Below are positions 43,888 through 52,078 of a DNA stretch of 64,000 bases, piece by piece (the first letter of the stretch is position 1; each line of letters starts with the position of its first letter). The stretch covers positions 434,001-498,000 of the forward strand of contig NZ_JAINUY010000003.1 in assembly GCF_020026915.1 (NCBI RefSeq). Reading direction: 5' to 3'. The translations under genes and the position numbers were made by a program. The notes under the pieces are model-generated. The model searched no databases. It had not been told where the DNA came from and was given only the letters and a program-made list of their open reading frames with translations. This stretch comes from Flavobacterium potami (lineage in GTDB: Bacteria; Bacteroidota; Bacteroidia; Flavobacteriales; Flavobacteriaceae).

Positions 43888-44114
43888 GGTTTACGATGTT
43901 TTCAGTATGTTTTTAAATGAATACTGATGATTAAAAAAATATTTGATTGGTCAATAATTATTTTTTTTCAAAAAAAGTACCTTTTTCAAGTTTAAATTAT
44001 GATTTTGGTCATATTATAAAAAAAAAAAATTAACCTAAATAATAGCTTAAAAATTACAATTTGCATTACCAAATTGTTCAAACCTCGAAATACTTAGTTT
44101 TTACATTTCAAAAA

Positions 44115-44130
44115 TAAGTATTTATACTTA
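44115..44130. promoter_or_regulatory. palindrome between modC and the TonB receptor gene
   Basis: TAAGTA-TTTA-TACTTA is a perfect 6-4-6 inverted repeat about 230 bp upstream of the receptor start and 33 bp past the modC stop. The same half (ATACTTA) also occurs at about 44091. It could be an operator for the receptor operon. The AT-rich setting lowers confidence. Confidence 0.35.
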
Positions 44131-44162
44131 ATTAAAAACAAGAATATAAAAATTTTTCAAAT

Positions 44163-45038
44163 CTAAATCAAAACCTGTATAATCGGATTAAATGCTTTTG
44201 AAGCCACTAAGACTTTTTGTCCAATTCTATATTCTTTTGCATCTTCCTCTGTTGCAATTACTTTCACAATATTATTTCCTGACGAAATCTGAACGATATA
44301 AACGACATCGCTTTTAGTAATACTTATTATTTCTCCTGTCAATTGAAATTTACTACTTATTTTTTGCTCTGAAAAAACGGTTGCAGGAGTTCCTTCTTTT
44401 ATAATTTTTCCTTTATCAAGTACGATTACCTGATCTGAAAGTTTAAAAATCTCTGCAATGGAATGACTAATCATCAAGGTAGTCAATTGGTATTTTTGAT
44501 GAATTTTTAAGATATAATCCTGCAGTTTAAATCGCATATCATCATCCAGGGCCGATAATGGTTCGTCTAATAAAAGAATTTCAGGTTTGCGGACAATAGC
44601 TCTTGCCAAGGCTACACGCTGCTTTTGTCCACCTGATAAATTCTGAGGTTTACTATTCTGCAGCGATTGTAATTCCATTAAGTCAATAAGTTCTTCGACA
44701 ATTTCTTTAGAATCATTTTTTGATAAGGCAAATTCCAGATTTTCTTTTACGGTTAAATTTGGAAATAAGGCAAAATCCTGAAATACAAATCCAATAGAAC
44801 GTTTTTGAACAGGAAGATGAACCTTTTTCTCAGAATCGTCCCAAATGGATTCACCTACTTTTATATTAACTTTTTCTGCATCGGTTAGACCTGATAAAAT
44901 ACGAAGGATTGTGGTTTTACCAGCTCCCGAATTTCCGTAAATAGCAACAAACTGTCCTTTTTCAATAGTCAGAGAAATAGCCAATGGCAACTCGCCATCT
45001 GCTGTCTGGAGCATTTTATAAGCATCAATTTGTATCAT
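44163..45038 (-). CDS. modC: molybdate ABC transporter ATP-binding protein
   Basis: The 291-residue ATPase has Walker A GNSGAGKTT (35-43), the Q-loop FVFQDFALFP (84-93), signature LSGGQ (134-138), Walker B ILLLDEP (154-160) and a C-terminal TOBE-like part (about 220-290) that may sense molybdate, as in ModC/CysA-type proteins. It drives uptake with the ModB permease, whose stop overlaps its start by one base. It is the last gene of the modA-mop-modB-modC unit. Confidence 0.9.
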   Translation of the reverse strand: MIQIDAYKMLQTADGELPLAISLTIEKGQFVAIYGNSGAGKTTILRILSGLTDAEKVNIKVGESIWDDSEKKVHLPVQKRSIGFVFQDFALFPNLTVKENLEFALSKNDSKEIVEELIDLMELQSLQNSKPQNLSGGQKQRVALARAIVRKPEILLLDEPLSALDDDMRFKLQDYILKIHQKYQLTTLMISHSIAEIFKLSDQVIVLDKGKIIKEGTPATVFSEQKISSKFQLTGEIISITKSDVVYIVQISSGNNIVKVIATEEDAKEYRIGQKVLVASKAFNPIIQVLI

Positions 45039-45712
45039 TAATAAAGAGTAGTTTTTTGTGATTTATTATTGATTAAATGAACTACCAGAAGAATCGAAAA
45101 TGAAAACAAAAACAATATTCCTGCATAAATATTGGCATTGTCATAATTCATAGATTCTACTTCTTCGTAAATGGCTATCGAAACTACTTTTGTTTCTTCT
45201 GGAATACTTCCTCCAACCATAAGAACTACGCCAAACTCTCCTAAAGTGTGAGCAAAAGTCATAATAATACCCGTAAATAAGGAAGCACTAATATTGGGAA
45301 GCAAAATTTTAGTAAGCGTTGTCAATCTCGATTTTCCTAAAGTAAAAGAGGCTTCCTGCAAAGCGGGTGGCAGATTTTTTAATCCCGATAAAATCGGATT
45401 TACCATAAATGGCAGACTGTATAAAACCGAAGCCACAATTAAGCCTTGAAAAGTAAAAACCAGTCTTACATCAAAATAATCAGATAAAAATTTCCCGAAA
45501 GCATTTTCTGGACTAAAAGCAATTAAAAGATAAAAACCCAAAACTGATGGCGGCAAAACTAAAGGTAGGCTTATCAAAGCTTCAACAACGGCTTTTAATC
45601 GAAATCTACTGTAGCAGAGCCAATAAGATAAGGGAATTGAAACCACTAAAAGAATTACTGTGGTTATCAAAGCCAATTTTGCAGTAAGCCATAAAGGATC
45701 TAGATTAATCAT
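45038..45712 (-). CDS. modB: molybdate ABC transporter permease
   Basis: The 224-residue inner-membrane protein has about five spans and the conserved permease loop EASFTLGKSRLTTLTKILLPN (about 122-142), with the coupling-helix Gly. Family features LPLVLPPSVLGFYLL and FAHTLGEFGVVLMVGG identify ModB. It forms the transport channel with ModC. The gene overlaps modC by one base and the Mop-domain gene by eight, showing a tight operon. Confidence 0.92.
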   Translation of the reverse strand: MINLDPLWLTAKLALITTVILLVVSIPLSYWLCYSRFRLKAVVEALISLPLVLPPSVLGFYLLIAFSPENAFGKFLSDYFDVRLVFTFQGLIVASVLYSLPFMVNPILSGLKNLPPALQEASFTLGKSRLTTLTKILLPNISASLFTGIIMTFAHTLGEFGVVLMVGGSIPEETKVVSIAIYEEVESMNYDNANIYAGILFLFSFSILLVVHLINNKSQKTTLY

Positions 45713-46115
45713 GGGCAGATAAGCTTACTTCGTTTGTTTTTATTAAAGCCAATACTTTGTCGTTTTCTTTTAAATCCAATTGTTCACAAGCATTTGTTGT
45801 AATAATGGATTGTATACTTTGATCGGAATCTTGTATGACCAAATTGATCTGACTTAAAATTATTCCTTTTTTTAAAGATGCAATACGACAAGGAATCTGG
45901 TTTTGAATGCTGATTGCCAGATTTAAATCTTTAGCAATAATGACTTCTGTTTCTTTAAAAATAATTTGAACAACATTATCTTTTACTAAATAGTTTACTG
46001 TTTCTGGTGTATCTAAAACTATCGAAGAAAAAGTAAAAGTATTCGATTTTACTTTGACTAGCGAAATGCCTTCATTCGATCTGATTTCAGTTATAATTCC
46101 GTTTAGTACATTCAT
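45705..46115 (-). CDS. molybdenum-pterin/TOBE (Mop) domain protein
   Basis: The 136-residue soluble protein consists of two Mop/TOBE-like beta-barrels (about 1-68 and 70-134) such as those that bind molybdate in molbindins and in the tail of ModE/ModC; typical strands are NGIITEIRSNEGISLVKVK and VLALIKTNEVSLS. It lies inside the mod operon, overlapping modA by four bases (ATGA) and modB by eight. It probably buffers or senses cytoplasmic molybdate. Confidence 0.82.
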   Translation of the reverse strand: MNVLNGIITEIRSNEGISLVKVKSNTFTFSSIVLDTPETVNYLVKDNVVQIIFKETEVIIAKDLNLAISIQNQIPCRIASLKKGIILSQINLVIQDSDQSIQSIITTNACEQLDLKENDKVLALIKTNEVSLSAHD

Positions 46116-46885
46116 TTTGTTGCCGTATCGTATCCGTAATATTTTAAAATCGCAATTGCTTTTTTAGAGGAAATAAAGTTGTAGAATTTCAAAACGTTTG
46201 CATTGTTTTTTCCATGTTTCAATACCACACATCCTTGTTCTAAGGGCGAATGACTTTTTTGAGGAATAATATAATATTTACCACCTTCTTTCTTCATATT
46301 TGGAGTAAGCACAAGAGATAAAGCCGTAATTCCGATATCTGCATTTCCGGTTGTTACAAACTGAGCGGCTTGTGTAATGTTTTCACCAAAAACCAACTTA
46401 TTTTTTATTTTATCGTATACTTTGTAGAATTTCAAACTTTCGACCGCCTTTTCTCCATAAGGAGCAGTTGCAGGATTTCCGATAGCGATTTTTTTAACAG
46501 ATGCGTCTAAAAGACTATTTATCTTTGCTTTGTTTGGATCCGTTTTTTTACTCCAGATAACCAATTTACCGACAGCATACATTTTTATTTTAGAAGACGT
46601 CAATTTATTTTTTTCCAATTGATTGGGATAATCCATATCTGCTGAAAAAAACAAATCAAATGGAGCTCCACTTGAAATTTGCTCGTAGAATTTCCCCGAA
46701 GCTCCATAAGTAATCTGTGGATTTATACCTGGATTTTGATTCTTAAAAACCGTATTTACAGAATCTAAAGCAACTTTAAGATTGGCTGCGGCAACAATTG
46801 TAAATTTCTGCTGGGCATTTATTGTTCCAAAAATTAAAAAAGAAAGTAGTGGTAAATGCGTCAAAAATCTTTTTCGGGTCTTCAT
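46112..46885 (-). CDS. modA: molybdate-binding periplasmic protein
   Basis: A signal peptide (1-24, ending TINAQ) and a periplasmic-binding domain with FTIVAAANLKVALDSV (about 28-43), QITYGASGKFYEQISSGAPFDLFFSAD and SALSLVL-type hinge segments identify ModA, which captures molybdate or tungstate for ModB/ModC. The Ser of GASGK and Ser of GAPFDLFFSAD are the usual oxyanion ligands. It starts the operon, with the other genes overlapping in order. A palindrome at 46946-46962 lies 61 bp upstream of its start and may be its operator. Confidence 0.92.
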   Translation of the reverse strand: MKTRKRFLTHLPLLSFLIFGTINAQQKFTIVAAANLKVALDSVNTVFKNQNPGINPQITYGASGKFYEQISSGAPFDLFFSADMDYPNQLEKNKLTSSKIKMYAVGKLVIWSKKTDPNKAKINSLLDASVKKIAIGNPATAPYGEKAVESLKFYKVYDKIKNKLVFGENITQAAQFVTTGNADIGITALSLVLTPNMKKEGGKYYIIPQKSHSPLEQGCVVLKHGKNNANVLKFYNFISSKKAIAILKYYGYDTATK

Positions 46886-46945
46886 ATCGAATTATTTGAT
46901 TGCTTGCACTAGATAAAACGAGCAATTTATAATTGTAAAAATACG

Positions 46946-46962
46946 TATTCTTAATCAGAATA
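46946..46962. promoter_or_regulatory. palindrome upstream of modA
   Basis: TATTCT-TAATC-AGAATA has perfect 6-bp arms and lies between modA and the small gene at 46985-47170. Its place fits an operator of the molybdate operon. No ModE-type regulator is seen in the window. Confidence 0.4.
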
Positions 46963-46984
46963 AGAAGACCTTTCTCATAAGATA

Positions 46985-47170
46985 TTAATTTGAGTTGCTG
47001 TTAATCATCTCCCAAATAAGATCAAGCGTCATAAGTGTTTTCAAACGAGTGCCGCAGCTTAAATAAATCCATGTTCCAAGAGATTCTTCTGCAGCAAACA
47101 TGCAGGTAATCTGAGAAACATTAACGGTATACTGCGTGAGATCATCGGTTCTAAACTGAATCGTTTTCAT
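46985..47170 (-). CDS. small conserved-looking protein, unknown function
   Basis: The 61-residue product has no signal peptide or membrane span. Its pattern (VSQITCMFAAEESLGTWIYL followed by LSCGTRLKTLMTLD, residues about 18-50) looks like a short beta-rich domain, somewhat like a part of LytTR domains, but this is not enough to name a family. It lies 99 bp upstream of modA on the same strand. It has an ATG start with its own A-rich leader. The regular hydrophobic pattern suggests it is a real gene. Confidence 0.5.
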   Translation of the reverse strand: MKTIQFRTDDLTQYTVNVSQITCMFAAEESLGTWIYLSCGTRLKTLMTLDLIWEMINSNSN

Positions 47171-47367
47171 ATAAATAAGATATTTGGGGCGGTAAATGTA
47201 AATCCATCAGGTCTTTTACATTCTATCAAATATATCCAATTAAACCTCTTTTTATTTTAAATACGATTTAACCTATTATTACTATTAATGCAAAAAACAC
47301 AAATAATTACAGGAAAAAACTACATTTTTAGAACTAATGACACCTCTTTATTAAGAAGATGTAAAAT

Positions 47368-49395
47368 CTATTCCGTATCTGATTTATTAGTCATTTCAAT
47401 CCAGTCGTAAATTTCGGTTTGGGCGCATCTTGGCACAATTTCATTTAAGGTGTCCAATTCGTTGTTTCCCTCACTGTTGATGGTTCTTCTTTTGGTGTTA
47501 TCCTCTAATTGCAACTGAATAATTTTATTAATCTCTCCCCTGTTTTTTTCGTCGTGAATTGGAAAAGCAACTTCTATTCTTCTATTTAAATTTCGACTCA
47601 ACATATCTGCAGACGATAAATAGATTTTTTCGTTGCCTTTATTGGCAAATTTGTAAATTCTAGAATGTTCTAAAAACTTTCCAACAATGCGGTAGATTTT
47701 TATGTTTTCAGAAACGTTTTTTATTCCTGGCAACAATGTGCATATTCCGCGTACAATCATCGTTACATCAACACCTGCTTTGCTTGCTTCAATAAGCTTC
47801 TCAATAATATCTTTTTCGTCGACACCATTTACTTTCAAAAATATAAAAGCCTCTTTACCTGCTTTTTTATTCTTAATTTCATTATCGATAAACTCAATTA
47901 ATTTCTCTTTCATATTAAAACCTGCTGCCAGAATTTCTTTTGGCATACCAGTCTTTTTCTTTGTCTTTAAAAAAGTAAAAACCTTTTTTAGATCATCTGT
48001 ATATTTTTTTTCTGAAGTAAAGAATCCAAAATCAGAATAAACGTTGGCTGTGTTTTCGTTAAAATTTCCTGTTGACAAATAACTGTAGTTCTTTTTATTA
48101 CCGTATTTGTCTTTCATCGTAACCATCGCAATTTTTGCATGAACTTTTAAATTTGGCATACTTTGAATGATTTTTATTCCGGCATTTTTCATCTCGCGTG
48201 ACCAAAACAGATTATTGTATTCGTCAAACCTCGCTTTTACTTCTACAAAAACAGTTACTTTTTTTCCGTTTTTAGCAGCACTTATTAAAGCATTTGCAAT
48301 TAACGATTGCGAGGAAATTCGATATAAAGTAATCTTGATCTCTAGAACATTTCTATTAATTGCCGCCTGATTAAAAAACTGAAGTACATAATAATAAGAC
48401 TGATAAGGAAAATGTAGTAATTGATTTCGCTTGTCAATAATTTCAAAAATTGATTTGCTGCTTTCAAATGGCAAATGTTTCAAACTCGGATAATTTGCGC
48501 CCTGAAGTTTTGGTTTGAGTGGATTAGGAAAATGAAACAAATCGTACAAATTATGATGGCTTCCTCCCTTTATCATCTCATTACTTTTAAGACGGAAAGC
48601 ATTTTTACAAACTGAAATAGTATCAGAATCCATATTAGAATCATACAAAAATCTTGTTGATGAGCCTCGTTTTCGTTCTGCTACTTTTGCTTCAATTTTT
48701 GCTATTAAATCGCCCGAATTCTCATCTTCAATTAGATAATTTTCGTCTCGGTTTAATTTAATGGCATAAGAGGAAACTATTTTCCCAGAAGTAAAAATAA
48801 AAGACAGGCATTTTTTAATTATAGTATCAATCGAAATAATATAATGTGTATCTCCCTGACTTTGCAGTCTTTTATATCGATCCAATTTATCTGAAGGAAT
48901 ATTCAAATAAGCATAATTATAATTTCCAGAAGTGTCTTTTAATTTGACTAATAAATATAAGCCTCGATTGTTTAAAAAGTACGTTTTGGGCTGATTTACA
49001 GAAATATAAATTACCTGAATATAAGATAAAATAATACTTTTAAAGTAATATTCTATTTCATTCAAATGTTCTTTTGAAAGTTCTTGATTTTCGTAATAAA
49101 CAATATGATGTTCTTTTAATTCTGGCAGTATCGAATATTTCCAAATCGACCCAAATCTATTTTGCTGGAGATTGACCTCATTTAAAATTTGGGTTAACAA
49201 CTCTTTATTTTTCTTTGAATTCTTAACCAACAGTTTTTTGACTTTCACTCTAAAAAATTCATCCAGATTAGAAGAATGTATGGCTAAAAATTTAATTCTT
49301 TCGTATACTGAATTATTTAAATCTTCTGCTTCATCCAAAATACAATTATTGAAAGAGAGCCAAGAGATTTCTGAAGGTATAAGATAGTTTTGCAC
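47368..49395 (-). CDS. ppk1: polyphosphate kinase (PPK1)
   Basis: The 675-residue enzyme makes polyphosphate from ATP in the cytosol. PPK1 marks are SSNLDEFFRVKVKK near the N-terminus (about 36-49), VEVKARFDEYNNLFWSREM in the catalytic part, and two phospholipase-D-like histidine sites: HAKIAMV (the phosphorylated His) and EHSRIYKF near the end, with TGNFNENTANVYSDFGFFT between. Length and domain order are standard. No exopolyphosphatase gene is next to it, although the pair is frequent. It is a single transcription unit. Confidence 0.95.
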   Translation of the reverse strand: MQNYLIPSEISWLSFNNCILDEAEDLNNSVYERIKFLAIHSSNLDEFFRVKVKKLLVKNSKKNKELLTQILNEVNLQQNRFGSIWKYSILPELKEHHIVYYENQELSKEHLNEIEYYFKSIILSYIQVIYISVNQPKTYFLNNRGLYLLVKLKDTSGNYNYAYLNIPSDKLDRYKRLQSQGDTHYIISIDTIIKKCLSFIFTSGKIVSSYAIKLNRDENYLIEDENSGDLIAKIEAKVAERKRGSSTRFLYDSNMDSDTISVCKNAFRLKSNEMIKGGSHHNLYDLFHFPNPLKPKLQGANYPSLKHLPFESSKSIFEIIDKRNQLLHFPYQSYYYVLQFFNQAAINRNVLEIKITLYRISSQSLIANALISAAKNGKKVTVFVEVKARFDEYNNLFWSREMKNAGIKIIQSMPNLKVHAKIAMVTMKDKYGNKKNYSYLSTGNFNENTANVYSDFGFFTSEKKYTDDLKKVFTFLKTKKKTGMPKEILAAGFNMKEKLIEFIDNEIKNKKAGKEAFIFLKVNGVDEKDIIEKLIEASKAGVDVTMIVRGICTLLPGIKNVSENIKIYRIVGKFLEHSRIYKFANKGNEKIYLSSADMLSRNLNRRIEVAFPIHDEKNRGEINKIIQLQLEDNTKRRTINSEGNNELDTLNEIVPRCAQTEIYDWIEMTNKSDTE

Positions 49396-49626
49396 GTTAG
49401 TTGACTAGTTTTATGAAAGAAAATATTGATTTCTGATTTGTGTACACATTTGTAAATTTCAACAATAATTATTTTAAAATAGAAACACAAAGAACCAGTT
49501 AACCAAAATTTAATTTATTGATAACATTCTCATTTCATATTCATATTTTACAAAATCGAAAGTTTTATCTATAACAAAATTCCCTTCCTAAAAATTAAAT
49601 TTGAAGTTCTTATTAAAAATACTTTT

Positions 49627-50121
49627 ATGAAAAATTTTTTAATGGTTACATTGCCTTTTCTTCTTTTTTCTTGTCAGCAGAAAGAAAATAAGAGTACTAC
49701 TGTATCGTCTTCAGACTCGATTCAGGTAACACAAAATGCAGAAGAAAGTAAAATTGAAAATCGTACTGAAAACAAACAGACAGGCGATACAATTTTTATG
49801 AATTTTAAGAACGAACAAAACATCTATATCGCTGAAGGGACAGTAGATTCCATCCATTCTAGAATATATGTCAAGTTTAAAAATGAGGAATCTGGCGAGT
49901 TGAATGCTAAGATTATGCCACCGACTGGAAAAGGAAATATTCGATTCAATCAGATTATTTTTCCAGATAAAACCTCAGATGGCCCATTCGGAATGGATAT
50001 GAAAATTCCATTGAAACAAAAAGGAAGTTACATTTTAGTAATTGGACATTCGCAAATGGCTGATAATCCGTTTTGGGGTAAATTTAAGGTCGAGCTTGAG
50101 AATAAAAAAGTAGCCGAATAA
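49627..50121 (+). CDS. small lipoprotein of unknown function
   Basis: A lipoprotein signal ends LLFSC (Cys16). A Ser/Thr/Glu-rich linker (about 18-60) leads to a compact beta-rich domain of about 100 residues with KGNIRFNQIIFPDKTSDG (about 99-116) and GSYILVIGHSQMADNPFWG (about 136-154). I recognise no family; the pattern resembles small periplasmic inhibitor-like folds with a final Trp. It is probably attached to the outer membrane facing the periplasm. It converges on the YheT-like gene with only three bases between. Confidence 0.6.
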   Translation: MKNFLMVTLPFLLFSCQQKENKSTTVSSSDSIQVTQNAEESKIENRTENKQTGDTIFMNFKNEQNIYIAEGTVDSIHSRIYVKFKNEESGELNAKIMPPTGKGNIRFNQIIFPDKTSDGPFGMDMKIPLKQKGSYILVIGHSQMADNPFWGKFKVELENKKVAE

Positions 50122-50124
50122 CAA

Positions 50125-51090
50125 TTAAGCAGACTTACAAGACTCAAAAAAATCAAAAGCTCTTTTCTCTGCATAAGAATACGTAGAATTTCGTAAAGGA
50201 AAAGCACAGTGTCCGCCATACTTTGGAGTTTCCAAGTAAACGTATGCACTATCTCGTGCAATAGTACGAGGATAACATCTTTCACCCAAAAAAGGATCAT
50301 CGAGTGAATTGATTATTAAAACAGGAGTACTGATATCTTTAAGAGAAAATTCAGGAGAAACACGTTCGTAATAATCATCTCGGCTTGCAAAACCATGAAG
50401 CGGTGCCGTAAAATACTGGTCGACTTCATCAAAAGAGGTAATTTTATCAATCTGGTCACGATTTATAAAATCAGGAAATTGTGCTGCCTTGTATTTCAAT
50501 TTTCTTTTAATATCAATTGTAAAATTCTTTAGATAAACTCGATTAAAACCTTGTTTCAAAACTTGTGCACTTGTTGCAATATGCGTTGGAACCGAAATAG
50601 AAACTGCTGCCTTTATGCGTTCATCTATTTTTGTCCAGCCTAAATAGTTTAAAAGCTGAACGCCTCCCATCGAATATCCGATCAGATAAACATCTTCAAA
50701 TCCTTTTTTGAAAACAAATTGGACAACCTCGTCCAAATCATCAACCGCACCATGATGATACAGTCTCGGAAGACGATTCATTTCTCCTCCGCAAGTTCTA
50801 TTGTTCCAAGCAAAAACAGAAAATCCTTTCTGCTGAAAATAGGTCGCACAACTATTATTATAAGTTCTGCGGGAATCTCCTTCTAAACCATGACAAAGAA
50901 TAACTGCTTTTTTGGAATCATTTACCACAAAATCAATATTGATAAAATCGCCATCATTCAGTTCGTGTTTTTCCCTTGTATATCCAGGAACTTCAAACTT
51001 TTTAAACAACGCAGCATAAATAGTAGAAACATGTCTGTTTCTATGTATTATGGAAGGAAAATTATATTCTGATTGTTCAATTATTGGCAT
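50125..51090 (-). CDS. alpha/beta hydrolase, YheT family
   Basis: The 321-residue protein has the YheT/ABHD1-3 pattern: oxyanion-loop HGLEGDSRRTYN (about 67-78), nucleophile elbow GYSMGG (about 138-143, Ser140), an acid in INSLDDPF (about 269), and the final His in YGGHCAFP (about 295). It is a serine esterase or lipase-like enzyme of unknown substrate. It has no signal peptide, so it is cytosolic or loosely membrane-linked. It is a single gene divergent from the ilvN leader region. Confidence 0.87.
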   Translation of the reverse strand: MPIIEQSEYNFPSIIHRNRHVSTIYAALFKKFEVPGYTREKHELNDGDFINIDFVVNDSKKAVILCHGLEGDSRRTYNNSCATYFQQKGFSVFAWNNRTCGGEMNRLPRLYHHGAVDDLDEVVQFVFKKGFEDVYLIGYSMGGVQLLNYLGWTKIDERIKAAVSISVPTHIATSAQVLKQGFNRVYLKNFTIDIKRKLKYKAAQFPDFINRDQIDKITSFDEVDQYFTAPLHGFASRDDYYERVSPEFSLKDISTPVLIINSLDDPFLGERCYPRTIARDSAYVYLETPKYGGHCAFPLRNSTYSYAEKRAFDFFESCKSA

Positions 51091-51172
51091 AACAAAAAGT
51101 TTTTTTAGTGGTCCTTTCTACAAATTTAATAAATCAAACAACACTAAAAGTTTTCCGTTTCATAAAATTTTC

Positions 51173-51180
51173 TACATTTG
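51173..51180 (+). promoter_or_regulatory. promoter -7 element (TACATTTG) for the ilvN leader
   Basis: TACATTTG matches the Bacteroidota -7 consensus TAnnTTTG exactly and lies 19 bases before the first leader ORF. The -33 region (around 51146-51152) is only a weak match. Transcription should start near 51185. Confidence 0.55.
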
Positions 51181-51199
51181 TCGTTCAACAATAAAAGCA

Positions 51200-51274
51200 A
51201 TGAAAAACGTAATTACAATTAGCAACATTCACACAATTATCATCGATAACTGTGGGGAGTGTCTTTTTAATTAA
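51200..51274 (+). CDS. isoleucine-rich leader peptide 1
   Basis: A 24-codon ORF begins MKNVITISNIHTIIID and ends with Phe-Asn. Six of 24 codons are Ile (three in a row at codons 13-15) plus one Val and one Leu. It starts 19 bases past a -7 promoter element and is followed at 51296 by a terminator hairpin. This is the layout of a transcription-attenuation leader, where ribosome stalling at Ile codons controls termination ahead of a branched-chain amino acid gene. The gene downstream is an acetolactate synthase subunit, as expected. Confidence 0.72.
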   Translation: MKNVITISNIHTIIIDNCGECLFN

Positions 51275-51295
51275 GTAAACGTCAATTATATAATT

Positions 51296-51325
51296 AAAAG
51301 CCTCCTTTAAACGGGAGGCTTTTTT
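51296..51325 (+). terminator. attenuator terminator 1
   Basis: Stem AAAAGCCTCC / GGAGGCTTTT with an eight-base loop and T-run, 21 bp past leader ORF 1 and upstream of the ilvN-like gene. The run GGGGAG near 51253-51258 could pair weakly with the CTCC arm as an alternative fold. Confidence 0.82.
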
Positions 51326-51338
51326 ATTTTACATCAAC

Positions 51339-51395
51339 TTGAAAAACAGAATATCCATTATTATTAGCGCAATTATTATTACCTGTCTCTTTTGA
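51339..51395 (+). CDS. isoleucine-rich leader peptide 2 (TTG start)
   Basis: Between the two terminators an 18-codon frame starts TTG and reads (M)KNRISIIISAIIITCLF. Seven of 18 residues are Ile, in two runs of three. No ATG lies upstream in frame before a stop, so translation would need the TTG. The following hairpin at 51423-51451 repeats the arrangement of leader 1 and terminator 1. The similar MKN opening and Cys-Leu-Phe near the end suggest the two units arose by duplication. Confidence 0.5.
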   Translation: MKNRISIIISAIIITCLF

Positions 51396-51422
51396 CGAGT
51401 CGGAATTATATGCTTTATAATC

Positions 51423-51458
51423 AACCTTTCTCAGTCAAAACGAGAAAGGTTTTTTTTT
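51423..51458 (+). terminator. attenuator terminator 2
   Basis: A perfect 10-bp stem AACCTTTCTC / GAGAAAGGTT with a nine-base loop and at least eight T, 28 bp past leader ORF 2 and 48 bp before the ilvN-like gene. Confidence 0.87.
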
Positions 51459-51506
51459 ATCTCAAAATCAAATAAACCTTAAAACAAAATTGAAAAACAA
51501 CAACAA

Positions 51507-52004
51507 ATGAAACAGCAGTACACCTTAACAATTCACACAGAAGATCGCTTCGATTTAATTCATAAAATAAGTCTTGTGTTTACTCGAAGAAATATTAAAA
51601 TTGAAGGTCTTTCTATCTCGATTTGTGAAATTGATACTGTTTACAAATACACCATTCTTATAACTGAATCTTTAGAAACGGTTCGAAATATGGCGCTTCA
51701 GATCGAAAAAATCATAGAAGTTTTTAAATGTTGTTACTATACCAATGAAGAGATTGTCTGGACAAAAGTTGTTTTATTTAAAATTCCTACGTCACAAATT
51801 ATGATAAATGAAAAATTAAACGAACTTTTACGAAAACACAATGCGAAGCATCTTTCCGTCCAAAGTACTTTTACCATATTTGAATGTACTTTCCAAGAAA
51901 TAGACAGTCCTAATTTAATTCGAGAATTGAAAGAATTTGAACTTGTAGAATTTATAGAAAGTTCGAGAATTGCATTAGTTAAATCTGGCAAGGAATTTCT
52001 TTAA
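51507..52004 (+). CDS. ilvN: acetolactate synthase small-subunit-like protein (ACT domain), solitary
   Basis: The 165-residue protein matches the Bacteroidota form of IlvN: an ACT domain (about 3-75, YTLTIHTEDRFDLIHKISLV, with RRNIKIEGLSIS where the canonical form has INIESLTVS) and a second ACT-like half (about 85-160, VVLFKI). It would bind Val/Ile/Leu and regulate the large subunit. Two things are odd. No ilvB, ilvC or ilvD is adjacent, and the sequence seems diverged from the usual type. The leader with two Ile-rich ORFs and terminators supports a branched-chain amino acid role. Confidence 0.78.
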   Translation: MKQQYTLTIHTEDRFDLIHKISLVFTRRNIKIEGLSISICEIDTVYKYTILITESLETVRNMALQIEKIIEVFKCCYYTNEEIVWTKVVLFKIPTSQIMINEKLNELLRKHNAKHLSVQSTFTIFECTFQEIDSPNLIRELKEFELVEFIESSRIALVKSGKEFL

Positions 52005-52029
52005 AATCGAGATATTTTAAAAACTACAA

Positions 52030-52060
52030 AAAGCCTGCAAATATTGACTTTGCAGGCTTT
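52030..52060. terminator. terminator after the ilvN-like gene
   Basis: A perfect 12-bp stem AAAGCCTGCAAA / TTTGCAGGCTTT with a seven-base loop, followed by a T-run on the plus strand; symmetric enough to serve the convergent aldolase gene too. Confidence 0.85.
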
Positions 52061-52078
52061 CGTTTTTTTGAAAATTAA

